Assembly: GCA_012521295.1 (NCBI GenBank)
Contig: JAAYMS010000107.1
Location: forward strand, 1-35,640
Source of the DNA: Bacillota bacterium
GTDB taxonomy: Bacteria > Bacillota > Limnochordia > Darwinibacteriales > Darwinibacteriaceae
Direction: 5' to 3'
Length of the DNA stretch: 35,640 nucleotides
Part shown: piece by piece, positions 32,329 to 35,640 of the stretch
How the letters are laid out: each line of letters starts with the position of its first letter
Numbering within the stretch: the stretch's first letter is position 1
The notes under the pieces: model-generated
Seen by the model: only the letters and a program-made list of their open reading frames with translations
The model's database searches: none
What the model was told of the DNA's origin: nothing
Translations under genes and position numbers: made by a program

Positions 32329-33528
32329 TTATCTTCGTCTGTCACCCCCTCTTTCGGTTACGAGCTTAGGGCTGAGCCACGAATGAATCACGATCCCTGC
32401 TGCTCCGAAAAGATCGTTGTCATCGCTGAGGCTCGATCCGATAATACTCATCCTTCTATCCAGCCCGCTTCGTTTGAGAATTGCTTGATATTGAGCCTGA
32501 ATCGGCTCGATTACCAGTTCATTCATCTGGCCCCAGACACCGCCAATTACCAACTTGTCGAGATCGAGCAGTATCCCCCATGCACATACGGCCTGGCCAA
32601 TGGCATGTGCCGTTTCCTTTACTAGAAAACTGGCCTCTGGGTCGTTGACCTGCAGGAGCGCCATGAAATCAGAAACAGAGATGCTGCGGCCTGTGTTTTG
32701 GCTATACTGGCGTACCACATCAGCCATGTATACGTATGCCTCCAGGCATCCCCGTTGGCCGCACCGGCACTGGCGCCCACCAGGAATCACTGGCACGTGG
32801 CCGATCTCACCGGCGAGCCACTGCGGGCCGCTGACCAGATTGCGGGACACTACAAGGCCCACACCCGCACCCGTATCTGTTTTCAGATAGAGAAAACTGT
32901 CGGCATCTTGGCATTGACCGAACCAAAGCTCGGCAAGGGCAGCAGCATTGGCATCGTTCGCCACGTAAATGGGAAGATCAAGCCTTTCGCTGAGTATTTG
33001 TGCGACGGGTACATTCTCCCAGCCAAGGTTGACTGACTTGACCATTACACCTGTCGTGCTGTCAACCACGCCTGAAATGGCAACTCCTACGCCGAGGATG
33101 TGGTCTTCGTTAACTTTTCCTTGTGCAAGTATGCTTTCGATTTCACGGCAGACTTCGGGAAGTAAAGTTTCTGGAGTAAAGCTGGTAGGTGTCATGCTGC
33201 GCTTAAGCAGTAGTTCGCCCCGAAGATCCAACAGGGCAACTGCTGTTCGGTCTCTGATGAGCTGCACACTTACTATGTAGAGTTTGCTGTAGTCAAGATG
33301 AAGGTAAACTGGCTTGCGACCGCCTGTGGATTTGGCTTGGGTTCCTTCGTAGACGATACCTTGCTGCATCAGTTCGTTGATGATGCGGGTAATGGTAGCT
33401 GGACTAATATGGGTTAGACGAGTTAACTGTGTACGTGAGCAGCGCCCATGTCTATAAAGGGTCTGCAGAACGATTGAGGCGTTTAGAGAGCGAATGAGCC
33501 GGGTACTGCTGAAACCTTTTTGTGACAT
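32329..33528 (-). CDS. ROK family (NagC/XylR-type) transcription regulator
   Basis: The 399-residue product has an N-terminal winged helix-turn-helix (about 15-75: GRCSRTQLTRLTHISPATITRI). A ROK sugar-kinase-like domain follows (about 80-390) with VANDANAAALAELWFG, the DTGAGVG phosphate loop and the zinc motif CRCGQRGCLEAY. The zinc set and H (GEIGHVPV) are those of true ROK regulators. It should bind a sugar or sugar phosphate and repress the downstream transporter genes. It is the first gene of the operon and probably represses itself through the dyad at 33549-33571. Confidence 0.94.
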   Translation of the reverse strand: MSQKGFSSTRLIRSLNASIVLQTLYRHGRCSRTQLTRLTHISPATITRIINELMQQGIVYEGTQAKSTGGRKPVYLHLDYSKLYIVSVQLIRDRTAVALLDLRGELLLKRSMTPTSFTPETLLPEVCREIESILAQGKVNEDHILGVGVAISGVVDSTTGVMVKSVNLGWENVPVAQILSERLDLPIYVANDANAAALAELWFGQCQDADSFLYLKTDTGAGVGLVVSRNLVSGPQWLAGEIGHVPVIPGGRQCRCGQRGCLEAYVYMADVVRQYSQNTGRSISVSDFMALLQVNDPEASFLVKETAHAIGQAVCAWGILLDLDKLVIGGVWGQMNELVIEPIQAQYQAILKRSGLDRRMSIIGSSLSDDNDLFGAAGIVIHSWLSPKLVTERGGDRRR

Positions 33529-33548
33529 GCGGCCACCAACTTTTTTGC

Positions 33549-33598
33549 ATAGTGAAAATATCTAACACTATAGTAATACAGTGGATTGAGAAATGCAA
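33549..33598 (-). promoter_or_regulatory. ROK operon promoter with overlapping dyad
   Basis: On the minus strand, TTGCAT (33598-33593) and TACTAT (33575-33570) are 17 bases apart. ATAGTG (33549-33554) and CACTAT (33566-33571) form a dyad with an 11-base centre, overlapping the -10 box and start site. This is a plausible operator for the ROK protein. The rest of 33599-33710 shows only the hutH ribosome binding site. Confidence 0.7.
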
Positions 33599-33710
33599 CA
33601 TGAATTTTAAATAATAGCGCGATTGATGAAGTGGATCCGCAATAAAGGAAAGGAAATGTATGTGTTTGCTAGAATTCAAATAACAAGACGCTGAACTTGG
33701 TGGTGATATT

Positions 33711-35231
33711 TTGATCTGTATCGACGGAAGCAATCTTACCGTTCTTGAGGCCGTGGAGGCTGTTCGCTGTGGTAAGACTGTTGTCCTAGACGAAGCACAG
33801 CTTGCGAAGGTTGAAGCAAGCAGGCAGGCCGTTCAGACCGTAATTGAAGGCAATCAGGCTGTTTACGGCATTAATACAGGGTTCGGCAAGCTGGCTGATG
33901 TCTCTATTTCTCCAGAAGGCATGGAGGAGCTACAGCGTAACTTGATCTTGAGCCACTGCAGCGGAGTGGGCGAATTAGCACCGCTGGAGATCAGCCGGGC
34001 TATGCTGCTTCTGCGGGCTAATGCCCTGGTGAAGGGTTATTCTGGCGTGAGGCCCGACTTGATTAAGCTGCTCGTCGATATGTTGAATAGAGGAGTTACT
34101 CCTGCTGTCCCCCTGCAGGGTTCAGTAGGAGCGAGCGGTGATCTGGTGCCGCTGGCACATATGTCAGCTGTGCTGATCGGTGAAGGTGAGGCTTGGTATG
34201 AGGGGGAGCTGCTTCCAGGAGCTGAAGCTCTGCGGCGGGCTGGACTTGCTCCGATCACGCTCCAGGCTAAAGAGGGCCTTGCCTTGATTAATGGTACCCA
34301 GTTTATGACAGCCTTTGGTGTCTTGGGGCTATATGACGCTGAGAACATCACCAAGACCGCTGATATTGCCGGTGCTCTTACAATGGAAGCTTTGGGCGCC
34401 CTACCAGATGCCTTATCAGAATCTGTTCACGCGCTGAGGCCGCATGAGGGCCAAGTTGCGAGTGCCGCTAATCTGCGCAAGCTCACGAAGGGCAGTAACT
34501 TGATTTATAACAGTCGAAAGGCTAGAGTCCAGGATGCTTACTCTATTAGGTGCATGCCGCAGGTACACGGTGCGTCGCGGGATGCGCTGTCATATGTCGA
34601 GCGCGTTATCCGGACCGAGATTAACTCTGTTACAGATAACCCCATTGTGTTTGCTGAGGGAGGCCAGATAGTTTCTGCTGGGCATTTCCACGGTCAGCCT
34701 GTGGCTCTTGCCCTCGATTTTATGGGAATCGCTCTGGCAGAATTCGCGAGTATATCTGAGCGGCGCATTGAGCGGTTGGTCAACCCTGCGTTAAGCGGCC
34801 TTCCGCCGTTTCTGGTCGCCAACAGCGGCCTTAACTCTGGTTACATGATCAGTCAGTATACAGCCGCCGCTTTGGTTTCGGAAAACAAGGTATTAGCACA
34901 TCCCGCATCAGTAGATTCGATCCCCACATCTGCCAATCAAGAAGACCATGTTAGTATGGGCGCTGCTGCGGCGCGCAAAATGCGGGCGATTCTGGAGAAC
35001 ACCCGCAATGTGCTGGCTATTGAGCTTCTGTGTGCCTGTCAAGGCTTAGAGTTCAGGTCTAGGAACGACGTGAGCCCGGCCGCGGCTAGAGTATACCAGT
35101 TAATCCGTCAGGCTGTGCCTCCTCTCGATCAAGACAGGCTCTTAGCACCTGAAATCTCACTAGTACGGGAAATGATTGAATCGGGCCGCATCGTTGAGGC
35201 TGTCGAAGCGGTGACCGGCCCACTAAATTAG
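33711..35231 (+). CDS. hutH: Histidine ammonia-lyase
   Basis: HutH removes ammonia from L-histidine to give urocanate, the first step of histidine degradation. The 506-residue product is full length. The A141-S142-G143 triad in [14 protein letters not shown] forms the MIO cofactor. YGINTGFGK (52-60) carries the catalytic tyrosine region, and [20 protein letters not shown] and the NQEDHVSMG loop are also canonical. The start is TTG at 33711, just after GGTGGTG. No hut regulator is visible. The next gene, 11 bases on, is urocanate hydratase, so the two form an operon. Confidence 0.96.
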   Translation: MICIDGSNLTVLEAVEAVRCGKTVVLDEAQLAKVEASRQAVQTVIEGNQAVYGINTGFGKLADVSISPEGMEELQRNLILSHCSGVGELAPLEISRAMLLLRANALVKGYSGVRPDLIKLLVDMLNRGVTPAVPLQGSVGASGDLVPLAHMSAVLIGEGEAWYEGELLPGAEALRRAGLAPITLQAKEGLALINGTQFMTAFGVLGLYDAENITKTADIAGALTMEALGALPDALSESVHALRPHEGQVASAANLRKLTKGSNLIYNSRKARVQDAYSIRCMPQVHGASRDALSYVERVIRTEINSVTDNPIVFAEGGQIVSAGHFHGQPVALALDFMGIALAEFASISERRIERLVNPALSGLPPFLVANSGLNSGYMISQYTAAALVSENKVLAHPASVDSIPTSANQEDHVSMGAAAARKMRAILENTRNVLAIELLCACQGLEFRSRNDVSPAAARVYQLIRQAVPPLDQDRLLAPEISLVREMIESGRIVEAVEAVTGPLN

Positions 35232-35242
35232 TGGAGGGGGAA

Positions 35243-35640
35243 TTGACCGTGATTAGGGCTCCTCGAGGAAACCAGTTAAGCTGTAAGGGGTGGCATCAAG
35301 AAGCTGCTCTACGCATGCTTATGAATAATCTTGATCCCGAGGTGGCAGAAAAGCCTGATGAACTTGTGGTTTACGGGGGCAGCGGTAAGGCAGCTCGTAA
35401 TTGGGAGTGCTTCCATGCGCTTGTGGCTGCGCTGCGCGAGCTGGAGAACGATGAGACGCTCCTGGTTCAGTCGGGTAAACCGGTGGGGATCTTTAGAACT
35501 ACGCCGCAGTCACCGCGGGTCCTGATTGCTAACTCCAACTTGGTTCCAGCATGGGCAACCTGGGAGAAGTTCTGGGAACTCGAGCGGCTTGGCTTGATGA
35601 TGTACGGGCAGATGACTGCTGGCAGTTGGATCTATATCGG
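35243..35640 (+). CDS. hutU: Urocanate hydratase, 5' part
   Basis: The frame is open to the window edge, giving about 132 residues of an enzyme normally about 550 long. [48 protein letters not shown] and [11 protein letters not shown] are classic urocanase N-terminal motifs, the last two lining the NAD site. The enzyme converts urocanate to imidazolonepropionate. The start is either TTG 35243 (5 bases after GGAGG) or GTG 35249 (8 bases after the G run); both give the same mature motifs. Confidence 0.94.
   Translation, partial: MTVIRAPRGNQLSCKGWHQEAALRMLMNNLDPEVAEKPDELVVYGGSGKAARNWECFHALVAALRELENDETLLVQSGKPVGIFRTTPQSPRVLIANSNLVPAWATWEKFWELERLGLMMYGQMTAGSWIYI

Overview
The window looks like chromosome from a diderm (outer-membrane-bearing) member of the Firmicutes, most likely a Limnochordia-type lineage. 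This is inferred, since no rRNA or marker gene is present. The evidence is the Firmicutes-style gene set (LemA, a CD3324-like regulator, a DUF3798 ABC transporter, ROK regulation), very strong GGAGG ribosome binding sites with frequent GTG and TTG starts, a genuine secretin, and substrate-binding proteins with plain signal peptides rather than lipoprotein lipoboxes. I saw no insertion sequence, tRNA, rRNA, CRISPR array or prophage.

Region 1 (1-8.77 kb) is the unusual part, a candidate secretion or surface-fibre locus. Five 23-bp tandem repeats lead into a small beta-rich protein gene. A short secretin and a secreted protein with an outer-membrane-barrel-like end follow. Next come a SARP/BTAD-type regulator fused to a degenerate GGDEF-like domain, a secreted Ig-like protein, and a large secreted protein made of a duplicated chaperone-like plus Ig-like module. 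A convergent secreted beta protein is on the minus strand. The last gene is a small secreted beta protein behind a textbook promoter, a cyclic-di-GMP-I (GEMM) riboswitch and an intrinsic terminator.

Region 2 (8.8-17 kb) is mixed. It holds an amidohydrolase with an MFS permease, a minus-strand XRE regulator with a small membrane protein, a CD3324-like regulator preceded by a possible 25-codon ORF, the lemA-DUF2207 pair, and a PAS-GGDEF-EAL protein. In the latter the GGDEF site is degenerate and the EAL site intact, so it is probably a c-di-GMP phosphodiesterase, which is interesting beside a c-di-GMP riboswitch.

Region 3 (17-24.6 kb) has a four-gene minus-strand ABC importer operon (DUF3798 binding protein, double ATPase, two permeases), divergent from an SLC45-like sugar transporter and an aldo/keto reductase.

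Region 4 (24.7-29.1 kb) is housekeeping: Mrp-type ATPase, CDF metal exporter, dCTP deaminase and an RsmF-type rRNA methyltransferase in a tight plus-strand run, converging on thyX. dcd and thyX both serve dTTP synthesis.

Region 5 (29.1-35.6 kb) has a minus-strand ROK regulator, sugar-binding protein and two permeases with no local ATPase gene, divergent from the histidine-degradation genes hutH and hutU. hutU runs off the window end.
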